From assembly GCA_002327725.1 (NCBI GenBank), contig DCXP01000091.1:2133-46064 (forward strand): DNA of 43,932 nucleotides, written 5' to 3'. Below the pieces are notes generated by a model, which worked only from the letters and a program-made list of their open reading frames with translations, had not been told where the DNA came from and made no database searches. Source of the stretch: Proteobacteria bacterium UBA2133 (GTDB taxonomy: Bacteria; Pseudomonadota; Gammaproteobacteria; Arenicellales; UBA868). Position numbers and translations under genes: made by a program. Shown in pieces: positions 25,033-33,017 of the stretch. Positions within the stretch are counted from its first letter, which is position 1; each line of letters begins with the position of its first letter.

Positions 25033-26340
25033 ATGCCGTCTAAACGCCTGGACATGCAAGCCCACATGAGTCATCCGGCAGCCAGAAAGCTCTTACGCGG
25101 TCTTTTTGATTCCGCGCTTTCAAAGGCTTATCCCACCAAAGCGCTCGCTGACCATCTGCCTCCGACGCCCAAAGGCAGGACCGTTGTCGTGGGTGCCGGC
25201 AAAGCGGGCGCCGCCATGGCCGAAGCGCTTGATGATGCCCTCACGGGGGTCTCTGATAGTCTGGTGCTGGTGCCTTACGGGCACGAGCGCACCTGCCGGT
25301 CGCTCAATATCGTTGAGGCCAGTCACCCGGTCCCCGATACGGCAGGACAGAAAGGCGCACAGAGGATTCTGGACCTGGCCGCTTCCCTCGGTTCCGATGA
25401 TCTTCTGCTGTGCCTGCTCTCCGGGGGCGGCAGTTCCCTGTTGAGCCTTCCCCCTGCTGGGGTCACCCTGGATGAGAAAAGACAAATCACCCGGAGCCTG
25501 CTCGCCTGTGGCGCGACCATCCATGAAATCAATACCGTGCGCAAACATTTATCCACCATCAAGGGCGGGCGGCTCGCCGCAGCCGCCTTTCCGGCCCGCA
25601 CGCTGACGCTCGCCATCTCCGATGTGCCGGGAGATGATCCGGCCACCATCGCCTCGGGGCCCACGGTCGGTGATCCCACCACCCGCGATGAGGCGCTTGC
25701 GATTCTTGATTCTTTCGGAATCCAAACACCTGCATCAATAGCATCCCACCTGCGTTCCAAAGCAGCCGAAAGCCCCTTCCCGGGTGACGCTGCACTCGCG
25801 CACAGTGAATTCCGTATTGTCGCGACCGCGGCAGGCGCACTTGAGGCTGCGGCCGTCTACGTTGGACAGAATGGTTTTAAAGCGATCAGCCTAGGCGAGC
25901 GCATCGAGGGCATTGCAACGGTGCTGGCAGGCGAACAGGCGAAAATATTTGAGCAAAAACTGCTGGCACATCCGGGTGACCCGGGTCTTGTTCTGCTCTC
26001 CGGAGGAGAGGCAACAGTGGCACTTCGCGGTGCAGGCAAAGGCGGGCCTAATCAGGAGTACCTACTCGCCCTTGCAATCGCCCTTGACGGCAGGCCGGAT
26101 ACATTTGCGATCGCCGCTGACACCGATGGCATTGATGGTGCGAGCAAGGCAGCCGGCGCCGTCATCACCCCGGATACCCTGGCACGCGCAACCGCTCTGG
26201 GCATGGACCCCCGTGCCTATCTGGCCCGTAATGACGCGGGCAGCTTCTTTGAGCGACTCGGCGACCTTGTCGTCACCGGGCCCACCTGCACCAACGTCAA
26301 CGACTTCAGGGCCATTGCCTATATTCCGCACGTCGGTTGA
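25033..26340 (+). CDS. gckA: Glycerate 2-kinase (MOFRL family)
   Basis: A 435-residue kinase converting D-glycerate to 2-phosphoglycerate, linking glyoxylate, tartrate or serine breakdown to central metabolism. The N-terminal DUF4147 domain has GAGKAGAAMAEAL (residues 54-66) and SGGGSSLL (130-137), and KHLSTIKGGRLA. The C-terminal MOFRL domain has LSGGEATV and GPTCTNVNDFRAI near the end. The start may instead be Met8 or Met12. It lies 35 bp upstream of the adenosyltransferase gene in the same direction. No tartronate semialdehyde reductase gene is seen here. Confidence 0.9.
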   Translation: MPSKRLDMQAHMSHPAARKLLRGLFDSALSKAYPTKALADHLPPTPKGRTVVVGAGKAGAAMAEALDDALTGVSDSLVLVPYGHERTCRSLNIVEASHPVPDTAGQKGAQRILDLAASLGSDDLLLCLLSGGGSSLLSLPPAGVTLDEKRQITRSLLACGATIHEINTVRKHLSTIKGGRLAAAAFPARTLTLAISDVPGDDPATIASGPTVGDPTTRDEALAILDSFGIQTPASIASHLRSKAAESPFPGDAALAHSEFRIVATAAGALEAAAVYVGQNGFKAISLGERIEGIATVLAGEQAKIFEQKLLAHPGDPGLVLLSGGEATVALRGAGKGGPNQEYLLALAIALDGRPDTFAIAADTDGIDGASKAAGAVITPDTLARATALGMDPRAYLARNDAGSFFERLGDLVVTGPTCTNVNDFRAIAYIPHVG

Positions 26341-26375
26341 TTTACTATTGCGCGATCACTATCGGGAATAATTCC

Positions 26376-26927
26376 ATGGGAAAGAGACTCAGCAAAATCT
26401 ATACCCGTACTGGGGACGAGGGCATGACCGGCCTCGGCGACGGGACCCGCGTTTCCAAGACTTCGCCACGGGTCGAGGCAATGGGCCAGGTGGATGAACT
26501 GAACAGCCTGATCGGCCTGATGATGAGCGAAAACCTGCCCGAGGAGATCCGCCAGTTTCTGGCCATTGTCCAGCACACCCTGTTTGATCTCGGTGGAGAA
26601 CTGAGCCTTCCCGGGCACTCGCTGGTACCCCCTGAGCGGGTCACGGCCGTTGAGAATATGCTGGACGACCTCAACGCATCGCTTGCGCCGCTGGAAGAAT
26701 TTATCCTGCCGGGCGGCACCCGGGCGGCAGCGCTCTGCCACGTGGCGCGCAGTACCTGCAGGCGGGTTGAGCGTGCGCTCTTCTCGGTTGATGATGGGCA
26801 TGCAGTCTCTGATGCGTCGCGCCAGTACATCAACCGCCTTTCCGATCTTCTCTTCGTGATGGCCCGCAGCCTCAATCAGTCTGCTGGTGAACCCGATATT
26901 CTCTGGCAGCATGAGAAACCAGCCTAG
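26376..26927 (+). CDS. pduO: Corrinoid adenosyltransferase, PduO type
   Basis: A 183-residue ATP:cob(I)alamin adenosyltransferase that makes adenosylcobalamin for AdoCbl-dependent enzymes. The N-terminal ATP loop is IYTRTGDEGMTGLGDG (residues 8-23). The signature RSTCRRVER lies at 125-133 and YINRLSDLLFVMAR at 151-164. Start at ATG 26376 matches the family; the frame extends upstream without homology. No cobalamin riboswitch or AdoCbl enzyme is in the window, so its presence between glycerate kinase and the M24 gene may be chance. Confidence 0.92.
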   Translation: MGKRLSKIYTRTGDEGMTGLGDGTRVSKTSPRVEAMGQVDELNSLIGLMMSENLPEEIRQFLAIVQHTLFDLGGELSLPGHSLVPPERVTAVENMLDDLNASLAPLEEFILPGGTRAAALCHVARSTCRRVERALFSVDDGHAVSDASRQYINRLSDLLFVMARSLNQSAGEPDILWQHEKPA

Positions 26928-26992
26928 GCCCAGACCAAGGCCGAAGCATCCGAGGCGTCCTGACGCTTTGCTCACCCGCCGCCCACGCTGAC

Positions 26993-28141
26993 ATGCTCCA
27001 CTTTCCGAGGGAAGAATTCGATCATCGAATCGCCCGGACACGAAAAGCAATGGCCGCAGCCGAGCTTGACGGCCTGGTCCTCTTCCGCCAGGAAAGCATG
27101 TTCTACCTGACCGGGTATGACAGCAGCGGCTACTCGATGTTTCAGGCGATGTACCTCGGTCTTGATGGGGGGCTCACGCTGCTGACCCGCACCGCGGATC
27201 GGATCCAGTCCCGGGAAACCTCCATCGTCGAGGACATTCAGATCTGGATTGACGAGGAGAATGCCTCGCCGGGCCTGGAACTGCGCCGCATTCTTAAGGC
27301 GCATGGCTGTACGAACCAGCGGATCGGGATTGAATACCATGCTTACGGGCTTACCGGGCAGCGTGCGTTGATGGTCAACGAAGCGCTTGAAGGCTTGTGC
27401 CGAATTGTCGACGCTTCAGATCTGGTGCGGCTGGTCCGGCTAGTCAAGAGCGATCTTGAACTTGAGTATGTTCGAACATCGGGCAGGATCTGTGATGCAA
27501 TCCTTCAGACCAGCATCACGCATACCCAGCCCGGCAGTACGGTGAAAACCGCCTACGGGGCGATGATGAATACACTCCTCTCTGAAGGAGGCGACCCCAC
27601 CGCCAGCCGCTGGCCCATGGGAGCCGGAGACGCTGCTGTTTTCTGCCGCTATCACACCGGAGATGAAGTCATCGCGCAGCAGGATCAAGTGGTCTTTGAG
27701 CCCGCTGCCGCGTACCGGCACTATCACACCTGCATGATGTACAACATCCTGACCGGCACGGTGGATCCTCGCCACCAGGCGATGAACGAGACCTGTGCCG
27801 ATGCGCTCGACGCCTGCCAGGAGCGCTTAACAGCGGGAAACACGGTGGGAGATCTCTACGCTGCACATGCGGAGGCCATGCAAGCGCACGGCTTCGCCGA
27901 TGCTGCGCTCAGCGCCTGCGGTTACTCGGTCGGCATCAGCTACCCACCCTCCTGGATGGATTGGCCGATGATCTGGAAGGACAATCCCCAGGTTCTTGAA
28001 GCCGGGATGGTCTTTTTTCTGCATATGATTCTCCTGGATGACCGTACCGGGCTCAGCATGTGCATCGGCGAGACCGCAATCGTGACCGATGGCGCCTGCC
28101 AACCGGTAAACCGGATACCAAGAGCGGTCATTCACAACTGA
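26993..28141 (+). CDS. M24 family pita-bread hydrolase, creatinase/ectoine-hydrolase-like
   Basis: A 382-residue protein with a creatinase N-terminal domain (about 1-150) and a pita-bread catalytic domain (about 155-382). It resembles ectoine hydrolase DoeA in VVFEPAAAYRHYH (233-245), GYSVGISYPPSW (310-321) and the final GETAIVTDG. Of the five metal ligands of true M24 peptidases only E360 is evident, so a metal-free mechanism is likely. His221 is spaced like the catalytic His of creatinase. Creatinase cleaves creatine to sarcosine and urea; DoeA opens ectoine. The substrate here is unknown. The next gene, 23 bp on, is a ureohydrolase homologue. Confidence 0.8.
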   Translation: MLHFPREEFDHRIARTRKAMAAAELDGLVLFRQESMFYLTGYDSSGYSMFQAMYLGLDGGLTLLTRTADRIQSRETSIVEDIQIWIDEENASPGLELRRILKAHGCTNQRIGIEYHAYGLTGQRALMVNEALEGLCRIVDASDLVRLVRLVKSDLELEYVRTSGRICDAILQTSITHTQPGSTVKTAYGAMMNTLLSEGGDPTASRWPMGAGDAAVFCRYHTGDEVIAQQDQVVFEPAAAYRHYHTCMMYNILTGTVDPRHQAMNETCADALDACQERLTAGNTVGDLYAAHAEAMQAHGFADAALSACGYSVGISYPPSWMDWPMIWKDNPQVLEAGMVFFLHMILLDDRTGLSMCIGETAIVTDGACQPVNRIPRAVIHN

Positions 28142-28164
28142 AACCATGCTAAAGGACACGTGAC

Positions 28165-29220
28165 ATGAGCAAACCCCCCTGGGAAGGTATGGGCGGCTAT
28201 ACCAACATCAACAGCGACACCCTGCCGATGATCAACGCCGAGACACCGACATTCATGGGTGTCCCGCTGGCGCGCGCAGAAGAGGGGATCTCCGGCGCCG
28301 ACGTCGCCATCATTGGTGCACCCTACGTGGCGGGCGCACGCGGAAAGTACGCAGGCGTAGACAAAACCGAGTGGCTCGCGGCACCGATGCGGGTCCGGCA
28401 GCAGTCCGCACGTTATCCCAGCGGCTACATTCAGGAGTTCGATGTCGATATCTTCGAGAAGCTCACCGTGGTCGACATGGGAGATGCCGAGATCCCGACG
28501 GAAAGTAACCTCGACCCGACTGCGGAAAATATCCTGAAAGCCCAGGCTGCAGTTGAGGAACTGGTCAACCGGGCGCTTGAAGCAGGCGCCATCCCGATCG
28601 TCATCGGCCAGAACAGTCCCTGCAGTTCCTATGCCATCGCCAAGCCGATCGCTGAACGCTCTGCCGGCAAGGTCGGCATGATCAGTACCGACACCCACTG
28701 GGATTCGCGACCGCTCGACTACCTCACCGGGGACGAACGCATCGCCGGCAGCGGCAACTGGAAATCAAAGACCTTCAGCAGTCTTCCCAATTTCTCAATT
28801 CCGAATCTCGTCGAGATCGGAGAACGCGGGATGCTGGAAGAAGCCAGTGTTGTTCGGGACTACATGCGACAGGGGGCGCATTTCTACCCGATGTGGAAGG
28901 TTCGGACAGAGCTCGGAATTGCGGGTCTCTGCGAAGAACTCCGGCATGCCTATGAGGGCACCGACGACGTCTACGTCCACTTTGACATGGACATTCTCGG
29001 GGGCGCCGGCCCCGCGCCAGGAGATATTCTCGGGGAACTCGCCGAACCGATGGGGATGAGCGATTACGAGATCATCCGCCTCGCCCACGAGATCGGAAAG
29101 CGTGGACTCACCGGAATGTCGTTTATCTGTATCCCGCCAGGCTCGATGGTGACATACCGGCTGATTGTCTACGTCATCGCCTTCTTGATCGCGGGACTGG
29201 CGTTATCCCGAGGTGAGTAA
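28165..29220 (+). CDS. Divergent ureohydrolase-family protein with altered metal site
   Basis: 351 residues with the arginase/agmatinase fold. The second and third metal motifs are kept: D176/H178/D180 in TDTHWD and D274/D276 in HFDMDI. The first motif, normally GGDHS, reads GQNSP, so the metal-ligand His is N150. The usual DP after the third motif is also absent, replaced by GGAGPAPG. The enzyme may bind one metal, use another metal, or have a new substrate. AAGGA precedes the ATG at 28165. It appears to be in an operon with the M24 gene. Its last 18 bp overlap the convergent ampD gene. The family is clear, the reaction is not. Confidence 0.8.
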   Translation: MSKPPWEGMGGYTNINSDTLPMINAETPTFMGVPLARAEEGISGADVAIIGAPYVAGARGKYAGVDKTEWLAAPMRVRQQSARYPSGYIQEFDVDIFEKLTVVDMGDAEIPTESNLDPTAENILKAQAAVEELVNRALEAGAIPIVIGQNSPCSSYAIAKPIAERSAGKVGMISTDTHWDSRPLDYLTGDERIAGSGNWKSKTFSSLPNFSIPNLVEIGERGMLEEASVVRDYMRQGAHFYPMWKVRTELGIAGLCEELRHAYEGTDDVYVHFDMDILGGAGPAPGDILGELAEPMGMSDYEIIRLAHEIGKRGLTGMSFICIPPGSMVTYRLIVYVIAFLIAGLALSRGE

Positions 29221-29772
29221 ACGCCGATACCGCGGCCAGTCGAAATGCGGCCCAGGGTCGGTTTTTCGGCCGGGCGCAATGTCAGAGTGGCCCACGATCC
29301 GGTCTGTCGTAATAGCAGGCCAGGCAAACTGCAACGCCCGGGTCAGTGATGCCAGGGTCGTGTACTGGTTATCGGTAAACCGTGTCTCGTCGGAGCCCAC
29401 CAGTTCGACACCGACCGAAAAGTCGTTAATCTGGCCCCGCCCGCCAAAGAAGGAGTTACCGGCGTGCCATGCGCGCCGGATCACTGGTACAAACTGCGTG
29501 ACCTCGCCCTCACGGTCAATCAGAAAATGTGTGGAAACCTTCAGAATCGTGATCTCCCTGAAATACGGATGGGCATCTGCATCCAGGCATCCCAGGAAAA
29601 GGTCGCTGATCGGCCCCGTATCGAAATAGCCCGGGGGAAGGCTGATCGCGTGGATCACCAGCGCGCTGATACTGACCCCTTCCGGCCGGTCGTCACAGTG
29701 CGGCGAGCACAGGCACGCACTCCCGCTAAGGAGTCCGGTTTCCCGGTCAATCTCCAGTGGCTTTATGTTCAT
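29203..29772 (-). CDS. ampD: AmpD, 1,6-anhydro-N-acetylmuramyl-L-alanine amidase
   Basis: A 189-residue cytoplasmic zinc amidase that removes the peptide from anhydro-muropeptides during cell-wall recycling. Zinc ligands H41 (LVIHAISLP), H162 (GHSDIAPGRK) and D172 (KTDPG) are present, with E123 in GVELVG as a likely catalytic residue. It lacks a signal peptide, as expected for AmpD. It follows rplQ by 106 bp on the same strand, with no clear terminator between them. Its product would feed MurNAc-type sugars to the AmgK-like kinase encoded at 18060. Confidence 0.93.
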   Translation of the reverse strand: MNIKPLEIDRETGLLSGSACLCSPHCDDRPEGVSISALVIHAISLPPGYFDTGPISDLFLGCLDADAHPYFREITILKVSTHFLIDREGEVTQFVPVIRRAWHAGNSFFGGRGQINDFSVGVELVGSDETRFTDNQYTTLASLTRALQFAWPAITTDRIVGHSDIAPGRKTDPGPHFDWPRYRRLLTSG

Positions 29773-29878
29773 GGAGGTGAGCGTCTTTGTACCCGCCCGT
29801 CCGGCTTCGCCAATCCGATGGGTAGTGGGTGCTCGGCGAGAAAAGTCGCGTTAGCCGAAGACCGGCACGGCAGCACCG

Positions 29879-30268
29879 TTATTCTGATTCGGTATCGGCT
29901 TCGTCTGTTTCGGGCCTGTCGAGCAGTTGCACATACGCCATCGGCGCGCCATCACCGGAGCGCAGACCGCATTTGAGGATACGGGTGTAGCCTCCGGCGC
30001 GGTCCTGGAAGCGCGGGCCGAGCGTGTCAAAAAGCTTGCTCACGGCTTCACGATCCTGAAGACGGGCATAGGCAAGACGCCGGTTTGCCACAGACGGTGT
30101 CTTGGCGAGCGTGATCAGCGGCTCCGCGACGCGCCGCAGTTCCTTGGCTTTGGGCAGGGTGGTGCGGATCTGTTCATGCGTGAATAAGGATGCCGCCATA
30201 TTTGCGAACATGGCTTTCCGGTGGCTGGAATCCCGTCCCAGCACACGACCGCTCTTGTGATGACGCAT
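29879..30268 (-). CDS. rplQ: 50S ribosomal protein L17
   Basis: 129 residues, the normal size, starting MRHHKSGRVLGRDSSHRKAM as in other bacteria. Part of the large subunit near the exit tunnel. It is the last gene of the alpha operon, 48 bp after rpoA. A short acidic tail (TDEADTESE) is specific to this organism. Confidence 0.98.
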   Translation of the reverse strand: MRHHKSGRVLGRDSSHRKAMFANMAASLFTHEQIRTTLPKAKELRRVAEPLITLAKTPSVANRRLAYARLQDREAVSKLFDTLGPRFQDRAGGYTRILKCGLRSGDGAPMAYVQLLDRPETDEADTESE

Positions 30269-30316
30269 AACAGCTTCTCCCTACTATTCTCGCTAGACTC
30301 GCTAAATTCCCGATGA

Positions 30317-31318
30317 TCAGTGCAGGCTGTCGCGTTTTTCCCGCTGCAGCGATGCCGGCGGCCAGTTCTCGAGTTTCACACCCAGGGAAAGTCCGCGGGT
30401 CGCCAGCACATCCTTGATCTCGGTCAGCGATTTCTTGCCGAGGTTGGGTGTCTTCAACAACTCGACTTCAGTCCGCTGAATGAGATCCCCGATGTAATAG
30501 ATATTCTCGGCCTTGAGGCAATTTGCCGACCGCACAGTGAGTTCCAGATCGTCAACCGAGCGCAGCAGAACCGGATCAATCCGCTCTTCGAGCACTTCGG
30601 CGTCAGCGGTTTCGGATTCCTTGAGCTGGACAAATACCGAGATCTGCTCATGAAGGATTTTGGCGGCACGCCGTACAGCCTCTTCGGCGTCGATAGTACC
30701 GTTGGTTTCAATCTCCATCACCAGTTTGTCGAGGTCAGTACGCTGCTCCACACGGGCATTTTCAACCGTGTAGGAGACGCTGCGGATCGGGCTGTAGGAC
30801 GCGTCCAGGCGCAGCACCCCAACGCCCCGGGTCTCCGTCTCCTCGGCACCCAGATCAACCACCTGGTAACCGCGGCCGGTGCTGACCGTGATCTCCATGT
30901 TCAGTTCACCATCCGGGGACAGGTTTGCCAGCAGGTGGTCGGGGTTTACCACTTCGACGTCGTGGTCGAGCTGGATATCCCCTGCCGTCACCGGCCCCGG
31001 ACCTTTCTTGGAGACACGAAGAACAACTTCTTCCCGGTTATGCATCCGCACAGCCAGGTTTTTGAGATTCAGCAGAATAGCGATGACATCCTCCTGGGCG
31101 CCTGGCACCGCTGAGTATTCATGGCTGATTCCTTCGATCCGTACCTCGGTCACGGCAGCGCCGGACATGGAAGAGAGCAGAATGCGACGCAGCGCATTGC
31201 CTAATGTGTAGCCGAACCCCCGCTCCAACGGCTCCAGGGTCACACGGGCCCGGGTGTCATTCACCGTGTCGACATTGATGACGTTCGGTTTGAGAAACTC
31301 TTCTCTGGCTTGCGACAT
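30317..31318 (-). CDS. rpoA: DNA-directed RNA polymerase subunit alpha
   Basis: A 333-residue alpha subunit. The N-terminal domain (about 1-230) dimerises and assembles beta and beta-prime; family marks include RGFGYTLGNALRRILLSSM. The C-terminal domain (about 250-325) contacts UP elements and activators, with LRSANCLKAENIYYIGDL replaced here by VRSANCLKAENIYYIGDL. The ending LGVKLENWPPASL is typical of Gammaproteobacteria. It sits between rpsD and rplQ as in the standard alpha operon. Confidence 0.98.
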   Translation of the reverse strand: MSQAREEFLKPNVINVDTVNDTRARVTLEPLERGFGYTLGNALRRILLSSMSGAAVTEVRIEGISHEYSAVPGAQEDVIAILLNLKNLAVRMHNREEVVLRVSKKGPGPVTAGDIQLDHDVEVVNPDHLLANLSPDGELNMEITVSTGRGYQVVDLGAEETETRGVGVLRLDASYSPIRSVSYTVENARVEQRTDLDKLVMEIETNGTIDAEEAVRRAAKILHEQISVFVQLKESETADAEVLEERIDPVLLRSVDDLELTVRSANCLKAENIYYIGDLIQRTEVELLKTPNLGKKSLTEIKDVLATRGLSLGVKLENWPPASLQREKRDSLH

Positions 31319-31411
31319 TGAGTACTTACCTCTGAAATGTGTCGTGTTTCATTCGTAAAACTGGCGTGATGTTCCGCGCATCGTTAAGCGCTGACATATC
31401 CGCAACTCGGA

Positions 31412-32035
31412 TTATTTCGAGTAAAGGGCCACCACCAGCGATTCATCGATCTCCTGGGACAGTTCCGCGCGGTCAGGTACAGCCTTGAACACGCCCTTGA
31501 ATGCCTTACTGTCCACGTCGACCCAGGGTACAAAACCGAGTTGCTCCGCAATCTCGAGAGCCGACTTGATCCGGAGCTGGCCGCGGCAACGCTCACGGAC
31601 GGTGACCTCATCCCCGGGCTTCACCTGGAAGGAGGGAATATTCACCTTGGCACCATTGACCAGAACTGCATTGTGACCGACCAGTTGACGGGCTTCCGCC
31701 CGGGTAATACCGAAGCCCATCCGGTAGACGACGCTGTCAAGGCGCGACTCCAGAAGCTGCAACAGCGTTTCGCCGGTTGAACCCTTGGCCCTGGCCGCGG
31801 CAAGGTAATAGCTGTGGAACTGCTTTTCCATGAGGCCGTATATATGCCGCAACTTCTGCTTCTCTCGAAGCTGCGTGCCGTACACCGTCACCCGCGGTCG
31901 GCGTGCGCCTGCCTTGAAGCCCGGCGGACGGTCAAACTTACACTTGGAATCCAGCGCGCGGACCGGGCTCTTGAGAAAGAGATCGGTCCCGGCACGCCGG
32001 GCGAGTTTACACGTGGGTCCTCGGTATCTGGCCAT
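31412..32035 (-). CDS. rpsD: 30S ribosomal protein S4
   Basis: 207 residues with an N-terminal rRNA-binding part (MARYRGPTCKLARRAGTDLF) and an S4 RNA-binding domain (ESRLDSVVYRMGFGITRAEA). This is the zinc-free form, lacking the CxxC set. S4 begins 16S assembly and in many Gammaproteobacteria represses the alpha operon. It lies 28 bp after rpsK. Confidence 0.98.
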   Translation of the reverse strand: MARYRGPTCKLARRAGTDLFLKSPVRALDSKCKFDRPPGFKAGARRPRVTVYGTQLREKQKLRHIYGLMEKQFHSYYLAAARAKGSTGETLLQLLESRLDSVVYRMGFGITRAEARQLVGHNAVLVNGAKVNIPSFQVKPGDEVTVRERCRGQLRIKSALEIAEQLGFVPWVDVDSKAFKGVFKAVPDRAELSQEIDESLVVALYSK

Positions 32036-32063
32036 AAGTTTCTTTCTCTGCTGCCTGCGCTGA

Positions 32064-32459
32064 TCAGACGCGCCGCCGCTTCGGCGGCCGGCAGCCGTTG
32101 TGCGGAACCGGTGTCACGTCTGTGATCGAATTGATTTCAAAACCCAAGTTGTTGAGCGCTCGTACGGATGAATCCCGACCCGGGCCGGGGCCCTTCACCT
32201 TGACATCAAGCTGCTTCATCCCAAATTCCTGTGCCGTCCGGCCAGCGGTCTCGGCAGCCACCTGCGCCGCGAACGGTGTGCTTTTACGGCTGCCCCGGAA
32301 TCCGGCCCCTCCGGAGGTGGCCCAGGCTACCGCATTGCCATGCCGGTCGGTGATGGTGATGATGGTGTTGTTAAAAGTCGCATGGATGTGCGCCACTCCC
32401 TCGAGCACGTTCTTGCGGACTTTCGCTTTCGTGCGTTTTTTGCTCTGTACCTTAGCCAT
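32064..32459 (-). CDS. rpsK: 30S ribosomal protein S11
   Basis: 131 residues. The core HIHATFNNTIITITDRHGN and the C-terminal PHNGCRPPKRRRV match S11, which lines the platform of the small subunit. Lies 17 bp after rpsM. Confidence 0.98.
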   Translation of the reverse strand: MAKVQSKKRTKAKVRKNVLEGVAHIHATFNNTIITITDRHGNAVAWATSGGAGFRGSRKSTPFAAQVAAETAGRTAQEFGMKQLDVKVKGPGPGRDSSVRALNNLGFEINSITDVTPVPHNGCRPPKRRRV

Positions 32460-32476
32460 GTTGTCAGTTCCTACGC

Positions 32477-32833
32477 TTATTTACGGATCGGCCGCTTGGG
32501 ACCTTTGCGGGTCCTTGCATTCGTCGAGGTCCGCTGACCTCTGACCGGCAGACCCCGTCGATGACGCATGCCCCGGTAACAGCCCATATCCATCAAGCGC
32601 TTGATGTTCATGGAAACTTCGCGACGGAGGTCACCCTCGACCGAGATCGTGGCCACCTGGGAACGCAAGCGGTCTGCGTCCTCCTCGGAAAGATCGTGAA
32701 CCTTGGTGTTGCGTCCGATCCCCGCTCCATCACAGATCCGCTGTGCCGTCACACGGCCAATGCCGTAGACAGAGGTCAGCGCGATCTCAATGTGCTTATG
32801 AGCGGGTAGGTTGATGCCTGCTATACGTGCCAA
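32477..32833 (-). CDS. rpsM: 30S ribosomal protein S13
   Basis: 118 residues beginning MARIAGINLPAHKHIEIALT, the expected S13 N-terminus, so the start is firm. That first codon is TTG, with AAGAGG 8 bases upstream and no ATG in the right place. TTG is rare for an essential ribosomal gene and may set its translation rate. The C-terminal basic tail (TSTNARTRKGPKRPIRK) reaches the decoding region. First ribosomal gene after rpmJ. Confidence 0.97.
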   Translation of the reverse strand: MARIAGINLPAHKHIEIALTSVYGIGRVTAQRICDGAGIGRNTKVHDLSEEDADRLRSQVATISVEGDLRREVSMNIKRLMDMGCYRGMRHRRGLPVRGQRTSTNARTRKGPKRPIRK

Positions 32834-32841
32834 TGTTGTTG

Positions 32842-32847
32842 CCTCTT
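32842..32847 (-). promoter_or_regulatory. Shine-Dalgarno of the TTG-started rpsM
   Basis: AAGAGG on the minus strand, 8 bases before the TTG at 32833. It supports TTG as the true start of S13. Confidence 0.7.
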
Positions 32848-32881
32848 GCTGATTACGGTTCCGGTATGCAAAACGCTGCGT

Positions 32882-32995
32882 TTAGCCCTGACGCTGCTTG
32901 TGTCTGGGGTCTACACAGATCACGCGGACCCTGCCGTTGCGCCGGATGATCTTGCAGTTCCGGCACATTTTCTTCACTGATGCTCTTACTTTCAT
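32882..32995 (-). CDS. rpmJ: 50S ribosomal protein L36
   Basis: 37 residues found by direct translation: it opens MKVRASVKKMCRNCKIIRRN and ends DPRHKQRQG. It is the zinc-ribbon form with Cys11, Cys14, Cys27 and His33. It sits between secY and rpsM, its normal place. Confidence 0.96.
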   Translation of the reverse strand: MKVRASVKKMCRNCKIIRRNGRVRVICVDPRHKQRQG

Positions 32996-33017
32996 TGTAC
33001 TTCTCCTGCTGGCGATC

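Noticed and set aside
29773..29878. Possible terminator between rplQ and ampD
   Set aside because: Only 4- to 6-bp imperfect inverted repeats and no T run; not enough to call.
30320..31114. 264-codon plus-strand frame opposite rpoA
   Set aside because: Antisense shadow of a firmly identified gene.
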